From contig CP092871.1 of the NCBI GenBank assembly GCA_030710605.1, positions 65,243,887 through 65,307,886 of the forward strand: DNA of 64,000 bases, given 5' to 3'. The first letter of the stretch is position 1; each line of letters starts with the position of its first letter. The notes beneath the pieces are model-generated. The model did not search any database. It was not told the origin of the DNA and was given only the letters and a program-made list of their open reading frames with translations. The stretch comes from Cordylochernes scorpioides. Taxonomy: Eukaryota; Arthropoda; Arachnida; Pseudoscorpiones; Chernetidae. Shown piece after piece: positions 1 to 10,230 of the stretch. Made by a program: the position numbers and the translations under genes.

Positions 1-2
1 CA

Positions 3-355
3 AGGGGCTATCAGAAGGTAGTGCGCCTCATGAAGGCCGACGAATCTCAGGAAGACGGCAAAATTAAAGAAGCAATTTCTCAGTTACAGAGGACAGTACA
101 AGAAATGAAAAAGTATGTCTTTCTCAGAATCAGCCCCGGGGACCTATCGCCAGCGCACCTACAGACCCAATGAAAAAAAACTATCTGCTGGAACTGTGGT
201 GAACCAGGGCACATTAGGGCTAATTGCAGAGTACAGCAGGCACCTTCCGAGAGAGGCAATACCATTCCGAAATATTCTGGAAACGAGAATTAGCCAGCCT
301 TACGGGGCTTGGGCTGGCTATTCGATGTGACGATGCCTCAGAAAAATAATCAGAG
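3..355 (+). pseudogene. gag: Gypsy copy A gag C-terminal fragment with zinc knuckle
   Basis: Reading from base 3, this matches the C-terminal gag of copy BC (54240-54571). A CCHC zinc knuckle, spaced C-X2-C-X4-H-X4-C, is encoded at 186-227 and would bind genomic RNA in the particle. All four metal ligands are present here. In copy BC the last cysteine has become phenylalanine. The frame is broken by a TGA just before the knuckle, so no functional protein is expected. Confidence 0.85.
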
Positions 356-377
356 TCTCAAGTCTCCAGGGAGGCTC

Positions 378-1232
378 CAATGAGCTGGCCACAGAAGGAC
401 TTGTCAACGGGTTGCGCTGACAAATGGTGATTGATGCCGGCGCCAACGTCACCTTGCTCCGTGTCGATTTAGCTCAGAGAATTGAGTCAATATCAAGGCG
501 GATTCCTGTGCCACTGGAGAACAAGGAAAAGTCTATAGTAAAGTAGTGCTGAAATTCCAGATCGGAAACAACTTGTTCAGCCACCTTGGGTACCTCGCTG
601 ACATTAAAGACGAATGCCTCATCGGCTTGGACGTGTTTCGCAAATTTGGATTCAGCATCGACTTCCGAAAGAATGTACTCAAGGTTGCGGGAGAAGAGAT
701 TCCCCTAGTGGGTTCGAGGAGTTCGGCGACCAATAAATTCCTGAAGGTAATACTCAAATCTGACGTTAAAATTCCTCCGAGGAGCGAATGCATTCTTGAA
801 AGACGTCTGACTGCTTCTCTTGGGGTACCCCAGCTGCTAATTGTGGAAGAGAAAGGCCAGGAGTTTGGTCAAAAAGGACTCTTGTTAGCTCGAACTCAGT
901 GTAGATCTGATCAAAGTAACATCCCGATTAGAGTGGTCAATCTTCTCGACTCCGCAAAAACTCTCGGAAAAGGGACTGAAATAGCTCTAGCTGAACCTGT
1001 TACGAATTTGGCCCATTGCACAACTGTCGAAAACTTGAATAAAAGCCCTTGTTCCAGTTTTATTCCAGGCCATCTGCAGGAACTATTAGAAGGAACGCGA
1101 GAGGGACTGAACTGGATACAGCAAAATAAGCTTAAACGTCTACTCTGCCAATATGAAGACGTATTTGCTACCAGCCCCAATGATGTTGGGCGGACGAGCG
1201 TGACGCAGCATCGGATTGATACAGGAGGTTGA
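378..1232 (+). pseudogene. pol: Gypsy copy A aspartic protease and linker to RT
   Basis: The retropepsin active site is at 433-441, but it reads Asp-Ala-Gly where copy BC has the usual Asp-Ser-Gly. A TGA lies just upstream of this motif. An open stretch at 546-1232 continues through the protease C-terminal half (flap and dimer region) into the RT N-terminal linker. Near 1228, 56 bases present in copy BC are missing, flanked by AGG on both sides, which shifts the frame at the start of RT. Confidence 0.8.
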
Positions 1233-2790
1233 CAAACTGATTGAGGAAATGGCAGAACAAGATGTCATCGAGCCTTCATATAGTCCTTGGGCATCTCCCG
1301 TTGTGGTTGTAAAGAAAAAGGATGGCTCCACACGTTTCTGTGTGGATTACCGACGTCTAAATGATCTGAACAAAAAGGATTCCTACCCTCTGCCCCGAAT
1401 TGATACTACGCTCGACACCCTTTCCGGATCACAGTGGTTCAGCACTTTGGATCTCAAAAGCGGCTACTGGAAAGTCAGCAATCACCCATAAGACAGAGAA
1501 ATGACAGCCTTTCGGCTGGAAACGGGCTTTGGCAGTTCAAGGTAATGCCATTTTGGGTTATGCAACGACCCTGCCACCTTTGAGCGTCTGATGGAGACGG
1601 TGCTGCAAGGAATTCCTTTGGAGACATGCCTAGTCTATCTTGATGACATTATTGTGATGGGGAAGAGTTTTGAAGAGCATCTAATCAATCTTGAAAGAGT
1701 CCTTCAAAAGATTCGAGGAGCAAGATTGAAGTTGAATCCGAGAAAGTGCAAACTCTTCAAAGAGAAAGTTCGTTACCTGGGCCATGTGATTTCGCGCCAC
1801 TAATACAGACTGATCCAGACCGAACTGAGACTGTTCAGCAATTGCATGTACCAAAGGATGTACACCAATTGAGAAGTTTTCTAGGTTTGTGCAGCTATTA
1901 TAGAAGATTTGTTCTGGGGTTTTCAAACATCGCGAGACCTTTGCACCGACTAACGGAGTCTGGCCGCCCTTTCAGTTGAACTGTTGACTGCGAAAGAGCG
2001 ATGGATAACTGAAGCAGGCCCTGTATTCTCCGCTGATGCTAGCCTACCCTGATCTAGGCGAGCAATTCATTTTTGAAACAGATGCCAGCAACACTGGGAT
2101 TGGAGCCGTTCTATCTCAACCCCAAGATGGAGTAGAACGTGTCATCGCTTACTTCAGTAAGCCTCTGTCCAAACCTGAGAGAAACTACTGTGTAACCCGC
2201 AGAGAGTTGCTGGCAATCGTCAAATCGATTGAGCATTTCCACCATTATTTATACGGGCAAAGGTTTCTTCTTAGAACACACCATGCAGCTCTACGATGGC
2301 TGTTCAACCTCAAAAGCCCAAAGGGACAGCTAGTTAGATGGATTCAGCGACTTCAAGAGTATGACATGGAAATTCAGCACCGGAAAGAAAAATCTCACGG
2401 GAACGGAGATGCTCTATCGAGTCGCCCATGCCCAGTGACCTGCAAGCATTGTTCCAAGGCAGAGACACAAGCTGAGCTCAATATTCGTCAGCTTGCCCTC
2501 GCGGAAGAACTCAAGTCAGACGAATGGAGCCCCGAGGAAATGAGAAAAGCTCATCTTGAAGACGCTGATCTTCGGCCTGTCATGAATTGGCTCAATTCCG
2601 GGACCAACAGGCCAGCATGCGAAGATGTTGCATCCTGCAGCCCAATCACCAAGAGCTATTGGTCCTCATGGGACTCGCTGGAACTTCGAGGTGGTGTTCT
2701 CTACCGGAAATGGGAGAGTGAAGATGGTCAACATTTTGAATGTAAGATGATCCTTCCCCAATCAATAGTACCTTCCGTCCTCAAATAGCT
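1216..2790 (+). pseudogene. pol: Gypsy copy A reverse transcriptase and RNase H
   Basis: The reverse transcriptase fingers and palm are recognisable from 1216 (VDYRRLN and PLPRIDTTLD blocks). The catalytic YLDD box is at 1636-1647. A TAA ends the first open block at 1489-1491 where copy BC has a glutamate codon, and further frameshifts follow. RNase H is best preserved in an open stretch at 2036-2788 with the catalytic TDASN motif at about 2078-2092 and the usual RRELLAIV helix. It would have copied the element RNA and degraded the template, but is now broken in at least four places. Confidence 0.9.
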
Positions 2791-3870
2791 GCACAATAGC
2801 CCCAGTGGATGGAATTTTGGGAATGCAAAGACATTTGGAAAAGTGAAAGAGCGCTTTTACCGGACTGGATGCCGTGCCAGTGTTGAAAAATGGGTACGAC
2901 AGTGTACTGAATGTGCTTCCAGAAAAGGACCAAAGACAAGATTGAAAGCCAAACTCAAGACTTACAACGTGGGAGCCCCGTTCGAGAGGATCGCTATCGA
3001 CATCATGGGACAATTGCCGCGAGGTGAAAAGGGGAACCGCTATATCCTAGTTGCAATGGATTATTTCACTAAAAGCCGGAAGCATTTCCGCTTTCTGATC
3101 AAGAAGCTGAAACAGTAGCTGAAACCTTAATCAGCCAGTTCTTCAGTAGGTTCGGTGTCCCCATGCAAATCCACACTCACCAAGGGAGAAATTTCGAGTC
3201 GAGACTCTTTGCCCAAATGTGTAAACTTCTCGGAAGCCATAAAACAAGGACCACTCCCTTACACCCCCAGTCCGACGGCATGGTGGAAAGATTTAATAGG
3301 ACCTTAGCAAGTCAACTTAGTCTCTTCGTCGCCCAGAACCAAAAAGACTGGGACAATCAACTGCCTATTCTTCTAATGGCCTACCGATCCTCAGTCAATG
3401 AAACCACGGGTTACTCGCCGGCCAAGATGCTCTTTTGAAGGGAATTAAAGCTTCCCTGTGATCTGATCTTTGGATTCCCCAATAGTATTGGGGAAGGCTC
3501 GGATGAATTTGTTGACCGACTCAATTCAAGACTTGAAAAAGTGCATCGATCGGCCAGACTGAAATTAGATATTGCAAGCGAAGCAATCAAAGTAAGATAT
3601 GACACCTACGCGTGCGGGAACGACCTTCAAGAGGGAGGACTAGTTTGGTTGTACAACCCGAAAAGGAAGAAAGGTCTCTCGCCTAAGCTACAAAAATCCT
3701 GGGAAGGCCCATTTCGAATTGTGAAGAAGTTAAACGATGTCGTATTTAAGATACAACGCTCATCCCACTCTAAGCCAAAGGTTGTTAATTTCAACAGGTT
3801 AGCCCCGTTCAAAAAGCCATTGATCAGCTCCGCTGGGGAAGTCAGTCCTTTTCGGGACGAAAAGAATTAA
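2791..3870 (+). pseudogene. pol: Gypsy copy A integrase with GPY/F tail
   Basis: An HHCC-type zinc-binding domain with a CTEC pair near 2905 precedes the DDE core. The first Asp is near 2999 and the Glu near 3286. The middle catalytic Asp is replaced by His (3178-3180), whereas copy BC retains Asp. The C-terminal block at 3541-3870 has the GPF-type module (WEGPFRIVKKLND) common in Gypsy integrases. Breaks occur near 3115 and 3438. The stop at 3868-3870 sits just before the polypurine tract. Confidence 0.9.
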
Positions 3871-3884
3871 TGGAAGGGGGGCAG
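3871..3884 (+). promoter_or_regulatory. Polypurine tract of Gypsy copy A
   Basis: A purine-rich run with six G residues directly precedes the LTR start at 3885. The same tract precedes the LTR of copy BC at 58177. It primes plus-strand DNA synthesis in LTR elements. Confidence 0.75.
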
Positions 3885-4287
3885 TGTAATATGGGTAATT
3901 CTCTCCTCACTGTATGACAAGATATCCGAGAGGCAGAGATCCCAGGGTGAAGTTGTGAATAGGTGAATGGATTCCAGCTGCGGGAGAATGGCCCACGTGT
4001 GTCTGGGGGTAGACAAGGACGAGACGACATTCCAATGTGGGAGGAGCGAGAAAGTGAGGGAGAACGGCGGTGACGACAGACGCGGCAAGTTGGCTACGGG
4101 AAGTGGGCTCCGGGACCGGGTGGATCAACAAGAGGAGGACGGTTCAAAGAAGGACGAGGAGGAACCTACCCGGGGCGGTCATTGAAGGCAAGTTCATCTA
4201 CTATGTCTAGTTATTAATATCCTTTTTAAAGCTCTGGGAATATATTTATAGTACTAAGCTGTATCCAAAACGAACCCACATTGTTTT

Positions 4288-4511
4288 TGTTGGATCGGTG
4301 GTTCAATCAGATGCAAAATAGATTGAAATATACAAGTTTTAATATATCACGACATAGTAAGCAGCCAGAACAAGGGAAGACAAACAGGAAGTAAAGGGAA
4401 AGGTGCAGCGCCTCTAGTGGTATTGGTTGGAAGCTCCTCAATGCCACGTCGTCCCGTGACGTAGACGCGCTGTAATTTACTGCGTATTTGAAGGAAGCAC
4501 ACAGTTCAGCA
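4288..4511 (-). repeat. Copia 3' LTR
   Basis: Begins TGTTGGATCGG and ends GTTCAGCA on the plus strand. It pairs with the LTR at 7467-7691 with only scattered substitutions and small indels. Confidence 0.9.
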
Positions 4512-4739
4512 TATTCCCACTTGCGACTTCAAATTCATCTGGAAACATGCATCTCTGTGCATCAACTTCTTTAAAGTCTTGGTTTGGATATCGGCCAGGT
4601 TTTCCTTGGTGTTGACAAACTGGACAACAATATCACCAGAGTTTATCTTATATCTTGTGTAGTGGAACTGAACTGAGATGTGCTTGGAACGATTATTCTC
4701 AATGTTATTCTTAGAAAAGTCTATGGTTGATCGATTGTC

Positions 4740-5293
4740 TCAGTAGATTGTGAGTGGTTTGGCAAAGTGCGAGATAAATCCAAGATCAGACAGGGTTTGA
4801 CCGAGCCAGATGGCCTCTTTAGCACTGTGACATAATGCTATATACTCCGATTCCATGGTAGACAACGAAACACATTGCTGCTTTTTAGATTGCCAATTGA
4901 TGACATTCCCATCAATAACTGCAACCATTCTGGAGTAGGATCTTCGATCATCTGTGTCACTCCCATAATCGGCGTCTGTGAACATTGCGACTTTGTTGTT
5001 GTTTCCTTTGACATAGGAGAGTTCAAGTCAATGGTACCCGATAGATATCTCAAAACATGTTTTGCAGCTTCCCAATGCTTCTTTGCTGGGTTTGCACAAA
5101 ATTGGGAAAGTTTCGAAGTAGCAAAAGAGATATCTGGTCTAGTGCAATTGGACAAATACAACAATGCACCAATAAGCTCTTTGCATGGTATATTAGACAT
5201 TTGGTCTATTTCAGCTTGTGTATGGGGACAATCTATTTTAGATAGTATGATAGCTGGGTCTAAAGGCGTACATACTTTGCCTACTTCGAACAT
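4740..5293 (-). pseudogene. Copia RT C-terminus and RNase H
   Basis: The thumb and connection region reads IGALLYLSNCTRPDISFA and HWEAAKHVLRYLSGT, typical of Copia. A frameshift follows, and then RNase H with the TDADYGSD motif, WQSKKQ and STMESEYIALCHSAKEAIWL. The RNase H section is well conserved, but the terminal residues before the LTR are lost. Confidence 0.88.
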
Positions 5294-5373
5294 ATTATAT
5301 CTTTCAAGTAAAGTTTGTATGTAATGTCTTTGATTAAGATACAGACTCTCTTTGCCGTAAATTATCTCGACAC

Positions 5374-5735
5374 CTAAAAAGAATGTAATGGGCCCCAGAC
5401 CCTTAATTTGAAACTCTTGTATAATCTTATCCTCGATTTCGTCAAGTGTATTCTGGTCAACAGCAAATATCGTAAGTCGTCTACATAAATTGCTATGATT
5501 GCCCTATCGTCAAGCACAAAAATGCAATTGCACGATGGAATTTTCGAAAAGCCCACTTTTTCAAGAAATTGACTCAGCGTGGTATTCCAACAAAAAGCTG
5601 CTTGTTCAAGCACATAGATAGGTTTTAAAAGTCTAAGAACTTTAGAATCCTGAAGCTTTATTCCTGGTTGGCAAAGCCATGTACAATTCTTCATAAAGTT
5701 CTCCTTATAAATATGCATTATTTATGCTTAATGCC
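5374..5735 (-). pseudogene. Copia reverse transcriptase fragment
   Basis: The palm region with the YVDD catalytic box is encoded at 5476-5487 on the minus strand, preceded by a degenerate LLKPIYVLEQA block (usually L-K-x-LYGLKQA). The N-terminal fingers are missing at the deletion joint. A frameshift after YVDD leads into an open but unrelated tail. Confidence 0.82.
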
Positions 5736-5738
5736 TAT

Positions 5739-7347
5739 TTACCCAGCCAGCATTTTGTTAATCTTATGACCTGTTTCTCTTTCGGCTCTAGCCCTAAAGA
5801 TGTCAAAATATTCAATAACTTGATCTTTATGCTTTAAGAAATAATCAGTAACTCTGCGGGAGAAATCGTCTGTAAATGTTAGAAAATAGCGTGACCCAGC
5901 AAAAGAATCAACTGGAAATGGTCCACACAGATCGCTATGTACTAACTCTAACAAAATTTTAGTTTTTATTTTATATGGAGAGCTTTTATGTGGCGACATT
6001 GTTGACTTTGTCATACAGCAATCATCGCATATTGACATTTCTCCTTTGGAAATTTCAAGACCATTAACAACGCTATTTTTAGCTAACTTGTTTAAAGTGT
6101 CTGCATTGATATGCATAAAGCGTTTATGCCAAAGTTCTAGTGTAGGCGGACTTGAACTAGCTAAGTAAGTGCACATTTTGTAAGATAGGCTTACCTCTAA
6201 CGATGTACAATCCGTTTAGGTTCCTTGCCACACATATCACTCTGTTGTTACTGAACACTCTTGCCTTGTGGTTACAAATATTGTTGTGCTTGCCTTTATC
6301 CTCTGTTTGCGACACAGAAAACATTTTTTTTTCTTGCTTGGGGCACAAAAAGCACGTCGTTCAAGGTGACATCTTGCGTTCCAGTATCTAGGTACATCTT
6401 CATGTGGATATTTCCAACTCCCTCTACTTGCAGGTTGCCGCTCGCAGTCTGGATGGGCTCACACGTAGTAAACTGGAAACTTGTTAACCATTGTCGGTTC
6501 TTACAGACGTGATGTGTTGCGCCGCTGTCCAAGATGAATTCATCTTCCGAAGAGACTGCATTGAAGGCCATGAGAATATTCTCCGACTGAGATTTAAAAG
6601 AGTCTTTCTTCCTGCTGTAGCTTTTATCCGCCTTGTAGTCTCGGTTGATGGACGAACTGCAATCCTTGGCGATATGGCCGATTTTCGAAAATCGGTAGAA
6701 CTTGACTCCTTGTTTTCTGGAAGTCTTCCTAGTTTTGTCCTTTGAAAAATTGAGTGCTTCGCCAAGACCTGAACTTGCTCCTTCTCGGGCAGATCTTCTT
6801 TCATACTCTGTGAGTAGAGTATTTCTAACCTTGTTCGATGTGAAGTCAGAGTCCTCGACATTTCCGAACGACATCAACAGGGTATCGAAACTGTCAGGTA
6901 ACCCTGATAGCATGCTGTATGCTATATCTTGATCGTCGACTTCCGCACCTGCCTCTTTTAAATGGTCCGTGCATATTTCCAATCTATTCAAATAGTCTAA
7001 CATTGACTCACCAGTTTGAAGCTTGATGTTCACAAACTGCTTCTTTAACTGTAGTATCCTCGAACGAGATTTTGGCTCAAAAACCTGTTCCAGATTTTTC
7101 CACGCATCCTGTGGCGATGTACAGTCGATGTTGTGGATTTGGTGTTCTGTATTTATCGACAACGCGATAACAGCCAAAGCTCTATCCTTTTGAGCTTTTA
7201 GTTGAGCATCTTGGATATCTTCATCTTTAATCATCACATCCCACAAGCCCTTCTCAATTAGTAGCATCTTGATGTTGTACTTCCATGAGCGGTAATTTTT
7301 GCCGTTCAATTTTTAACCGCCGCCGTTATTGCACTAATGGCCGCCAT
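5739..7347 (-). pseudogene. Copia gag, protease and N-terminal integrase
   Basis: A methionine at 7347 starts the natural reading, and a one-base frameshift in an A run near 7310 separates it from the long open frame below. Gag shows the Copia pattern (LNGKNYRSW, then a DYLNRLE helix). The zinc knuckle is degenerate, since its first two cysteines are phenylalanine while His and the last Cys remain. The protease has an intact Asp-Ser-Gly (EFILDSGATHHV). The GAG-pre-integrase domain and the first catalytic Asp of integrase (HSDLCGPF) follow, and the sequence then stops at the deletion. It is a non-functional remnant. Confidence 0.88.
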
Positions 7348-7453
7348 TGTGACGCAGCAACTTTTCGACGAGGGCAAGCGGATGTAGCTTCGCTGAAGGA
7401 TTTTTTTCTCACGAGGATATGCAGAACTTGAACCACAGAGCTAGGGAACCACG

Positions 7454-7464
7454 CTCTGCTACCA
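7454..7464 (-). promoter_or_regulatory. Copia primer-binding site, initiator Met tRNA type
   Basis: On the minus strand TGGTAGCAGAG lies two bases inside the 5' LTR. It is complementary to the 3' CCA end of animal initiator methionine tRNA, a primer used by many Copia elements. Confidence 0.7.
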
Positions 7465-7466
7465 CT

Positions 7467-7691
7467 TGTTAGATCGGTGGTTCAATCAGATGCAAAATAG
7501 ATTGAAATATATAAGTTTTAATATACCCCACGACATAGCAATCAGCCAGACAAGGGAAGACAAACAGGAAGTAAAGGGAAAGGTGCAGCGCCTCTAGTGG
7601 TAGTGGTTGGAAGCTCCTCAATGCCACGTCGTTCCGTGACGTAGGCGCGCTGGAAGTTACTGCGTATTTGAAGGAAACACACAGTTCAGCA
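7467..7691 (-). repeat. Copia 5' LTR
   Basis: Same ends as the partner LTR at 4288-4511. On the minus strand it lies upstream of the primer-binding site and gag, so it is the 5' LTR. GTTTT follows directly at 7692-7696. Confidence 0.9.
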
Positions 7692-7756
7692 GTTTTTTCA
7701 TAAACCTTGCACACAAACATCGACGCCTGAGAAGAGTCGTAACAGTATTATATATA

Positions 7757-8755
7757 TAAAATAGAAGGATTTAAAAGCGCGAATGTTTCTTTTATGCATA
7801 AAACGAACTTCTACTGTCCTTACTGCGATGAAAAAATATATTGGGAGGGCTTGGCTCATCAGTGGTGAACCCTCCCAGCGGTTTCGCCAATTTAATCCAC
7901 CAGACCAGTTCTCAGAGCTCTAATACTGTATTGAATCATTCTGCTTTTATATGCTACATTGAAAGATGGAATCTTAGAAATGGTTTTCAAGTAAACTATG
8001 GACATAAGCTTATAGGACAGAAAAATTACATTCAAATATTTGCTTCGAGCAATGCTCTTCAGCAAACTATAAAGACAAGGCCATTAGGAATAATAAGCTT
8101 ATGTCCATAGTTTACTTGAAAACCATTTCTAAGATTCCATCTTTCAATGTAGAATATAAAAGCAGAATGATCCAATACAGTATTAGAGCTCTGAGAAGCG
8201 GTCTGGTGGATTAAATTGGCGAAACCGCTGGGAGGGTTCACCACTGATGAGCCAAGCCCTCCCAATATATTTTTTCATCGCAGTAAGGACAGTAGAAGTT
8301 CGTTTTATGCATAAAAGAAATATTCGCGCTTTTAAATCATTTTATTTTATATGTATAGATGGCGCGTTGTTGCTTTGTGTTAAATTATTCCTAATGGCCT
8401 TGTCTTTATAGTTTGCTGAAGAGCATTGCTCGAAGCAAATATTTGAATGTAATTCTACTGTCCTATAAGCTTATGTCCATAGTTTACTTGAAAACCATTT
8501 CTAAGATTCCATCTTTCAATGTAGCATATAAAAGCAGAATGATCCAATACAGTATTAGAGCTCTGAGAAGCGGTCTGGTGGATTAAATTGGCGAAACCGC
8601 TGGGAGGGTTCACCACTGATGAGCCAAGCCCTTCCAATATATTTTTTCATCGCAGTAAGGACAGTAGAAGTTCGTTTTATGCATAAAAGAAACATTCGCG
8701 CTTTTAAATTCTTTTATTTTATATGTATAGATGGCGCGTTATTGCTTTGTGTTAA
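7757..8755. repeat. Foldback repeat of three related ~340-bp units (Penelope-like or retrozyme-like)
   Basis: One inverted unit (about 7760-8095) is followed by two direct units (about 8095-8384 and 8385-8750). All share a block containing CTGGGAGGGTTCACC and a conserved ATGCATAAA end. The first two form a long near-perfect palindrome centred near 8090. AGTATTATATAT at 7744-7755 recurs at 8756-8767, giving a 12-bp target duplication, which suggests retroposition. Related fragments lie at 33240-33570 and 35270-35345. No protein is encoded; the small ORFs are shadows of the repeat. Confidence 0.7.
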
Positions 8756-8767
8756 AGTATTATATAT

Positions 8768-9176
8768 TATATTTAATGTTGTTTTCATCTATACTTGTAT
8801 ATGTTTTAGTATTATATCACACAATTATTTTAATTTTTTACCATAGTATCAGAATTCAATTTATAAAATTGCCTCCCAATCTCAACTAAATAATTTTAAA
8901 ATCATTTTAAATTTATTTATCCCACACAGGTTCCATCTGTCATAATTTGCCTAATTCCCAAGAGGTATAATTTATTTTCGCCATAATTAATATGTTAAAA
9001 TGTAAATAAAAATTCACCCATCAATAAATCTGTACAAAATAAACGTAGGAGCCAGCGCGCGCGGACGAAAGCTACGGCACGCCGTTGCTAGCGCGCGCTC
9101 ACGAGTGTGGAACAAGTTATTTTTCGAAGCATACATGCACAACGGCTGCGCCCTTCCATTCGACCACGACGGATAC

Positions 9177-9210
<34 letters not shown>
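8768..9210. other. AT-rich spacer with short GC-rich inverted segment and TA microsatellite
   Basis: No coding signal. A GC-rich patch near 9052-9105 has AGCGCGCGC on both sides of a short loop. A (TA)n run occupies about 9178-9210 and borders the hammerhead repeat. Confidence 0.6.
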
Positions 9211-9211
<1 letters not shown>

Positions 9212-9373
9212 GGTGGAAATTTTGCCGGGAGGAAATTGATCTAAAGAGACAAGGGTCGCCTCTCCCGTCAAAATAGACGTCTAAAACCAGACGCCATCTA
9301 TTGACCGTCGCCGCAACTAGCGGCCTCGGGTCGGTGACAAAGCCACAACACCAGCTTTGGCAAACTGAAAAGC

Positions 9374-9428
9374 GTCCACCTAAAGACCATGGTTTCGGGC
9401 TAATGGCCCTCGTCAGTCTAGGGCGGAC
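9374..9428 (-). ncRNA. Hammerhead ribozyme motif, unit 1
   Basis: On the minus strand: stem I strand CCUAGA, core CUGACGA, stem II GGGC/GCCC with a 5-nt loop, GAAA, a palindromic stem III ACCAUGGU, cleavage triplet GUC, and stem I return UUUAGG with one G-U pair. A distal GUCC/GGAC helix extends stem I beyond a small internal loop. Confidence 0.8.
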
Positions 9429-9693
9429 TTTATTCCATGAGATCCGCACGGGATCTAATGGAATCTTGACAATCTGCCAAAGAGGTGTTTAGCTGGCAAA
9501 GTGGCTGGGCCATATCTATGGCTAAAATATAGATGGAAATTTTGCCGGGAGGAAATTGATCTAAAGAGACAAGGGTCTCCTCTCCCGTCAAAATAGACGT
9601 CTAAAACCAGACGCCATCTATTGACCGTCGCCGCAACTAGCGGCCTCGGGTCGGTGACAAAGCCACAACACCAGCTTTGGCAAACTGAAAAGC

Positions 9694-9748
9694 GTCCACC
9701 TAGAGACCATGGTTTCGGGCTAATGGCCCTCGTCAGTCTAGGGCGGAC
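9694..9748 (-). ncRNA. Hammerhead ribozyme motif, unit 2
   Basis: Same fold as unit 1, exactly 320 bp away. Stem I is fully Watson-Crick (CCUAGA/UCUAGG). The core CUGACGA and GAAA are intact, with GUC before the predicted cut. Confidence 0.83.
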
Positions 9749-10027
9749 TTTATTCCATGAGATCCGCACGGGATCTAATGGAATCTTGACAATCTGCCAA
9801 AGAGGTGTTTAGCTGGCAAAGTGGCTGGGCCATATCTATGGCTAAAATATAGATGGAAATTTTTGCCGGGAGGAAATTGATCTAAAGAGACAAGGGTCGC
9901 CTCTCCCGTCAAAATAGACGTCTAAAACCAGACGCCATAGATATGGCCCAGCCACTTTGCCAGCTAAACACCTCTTTGGCAGATTGTCAAGATTCCATTA
10001 GATCCCGTGCGGATCTCATGGAATAAA

Positions 10028-10082
10028 GTCCGCCCTAGACTGACGAGGGCCATTAGCCCGAAACCATGGTCTCTAGGTGGAC
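10028..10082 (+). ncRNA. Hammerhead ribozyme motif, inverted unit
   Basis: 55 nt on the plus strand with distal stem I GUCC/GGAC, an internal loop, proximal stem I CCUAGA/UCUAGG, CUGACGA, stem II GGGC/GCCC, GAAA, stem III ACC/GGU and GUC. The stem III segment ACCAUGGU is self-complementary, so the natural active form may be a dimer. Confidence 0.83.
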
Positions 10083-10230
10083 GCTTTTCAGTTTGCCAAA
10101 GCTGGTGTTGTGGCTTTGTCACCGACCCGAGGCCGCTAGTTGCGGCGACGGTCAATAGATGGCGTCTGGTTTTAGACGTCTATTTTGACGGGAGAGGCGA
10201 CCCTTGTCTCTTTAGATATATATATACATA

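Larger units (their letters stand above)
4288..7691 (-). mobile_element. Ty1/Copia retrotransposon, minus strand, internally deleted
   Basis: Two near-identical LTRs of 224 and 225 bp bracket Copia-type coding sequence on the minus strand. The order is gag, protease, integrase start, RT end, RNase H; integrase preceding RT is diagnostic of Copia. The element is about 3.4 kb where about 5 kb is usual, because the integrase C-terminal part and the RT N-terminal part are missing around 5735. A 5-bp duplication GTTTT marks insertion into a Gypsy LTR. Confidence 0.92.
1..7744 (+). mobile_element. Ty3/Gypsy retrotransposon copy A, 3' part, degraded
   Basis: The window opens inside gag. The order is gag zinc knuckle, protease, reverse transcriptase, RNase H, integrase, polypurine tract and 3' LTR, which is the Ty3/Gypsy order. 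A second copy of the same family lies at 45963-58724 and lets the damage be read by comparison. Copy A carries many stops and frameshifts, a 56-bp deletion near 1228, a changed protease motif and a changed integrase acidic residue, so it is dead. Its 3' LTR is split by a Copia element at 4288-7691. The 5' LTR and most of gag lie outside the window. Confidence 0.93.
3885..7744 (+). repeat. 3' LTR of Gypsy copy A, split by Copia
   Basis: The LTR starts TGTAATAT at 3885 and ends GTAACA at 7744. It aligns with the LTRs at 45963-46412 and 58177-58724. The LTR sequence occupies 3885-4287 and 7697-7744. The material between is a complete Copia insertion flanked by GTTTT (4283-4287 and 7692-7696). 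Confidence 0.88.
9211..10215. repeat. Hammerhead-ribozyme repeat: two 320-bp direct units and one inverted unit
   Basis: Units start at 9211, 9531 and 9851 with a constant 320-bp period. The third unit breaks off near 9938 and continues as a reverse-complement copy to 10215, so the right end folds back on 9870-9938. Each full unit carries a hammerhead fold (see the ncRNA entries). Tandem hammerhead units of 150-400 bp are known from animal retrozymes and from the terminal repeats of Penelope-like elements. A diverged copy with the same inverted-repeat layout is at 37417-37757. The short ORFs are repeat shadows. Confidence 0.82.

Noticed and set aside
7757-8755. CTGATGAG and GGCGAAAC close together in the 340-bp units, resembling a permuted hammerhead
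   Set aside because: The 19 bases between GAAA and CUGAUGA cannot form both stem III with a cleavage site and stem I, and in the normal order the two parts are about 300 bases apart. Without pairing support I do not call a ribozyme.
9117-9769. ORFs of 104-110 residues repeated in the 320-bp units
   Set aside because: They run through the ribozyme on its coding strand and appear once per unit in both orientations. The repeat explains them.
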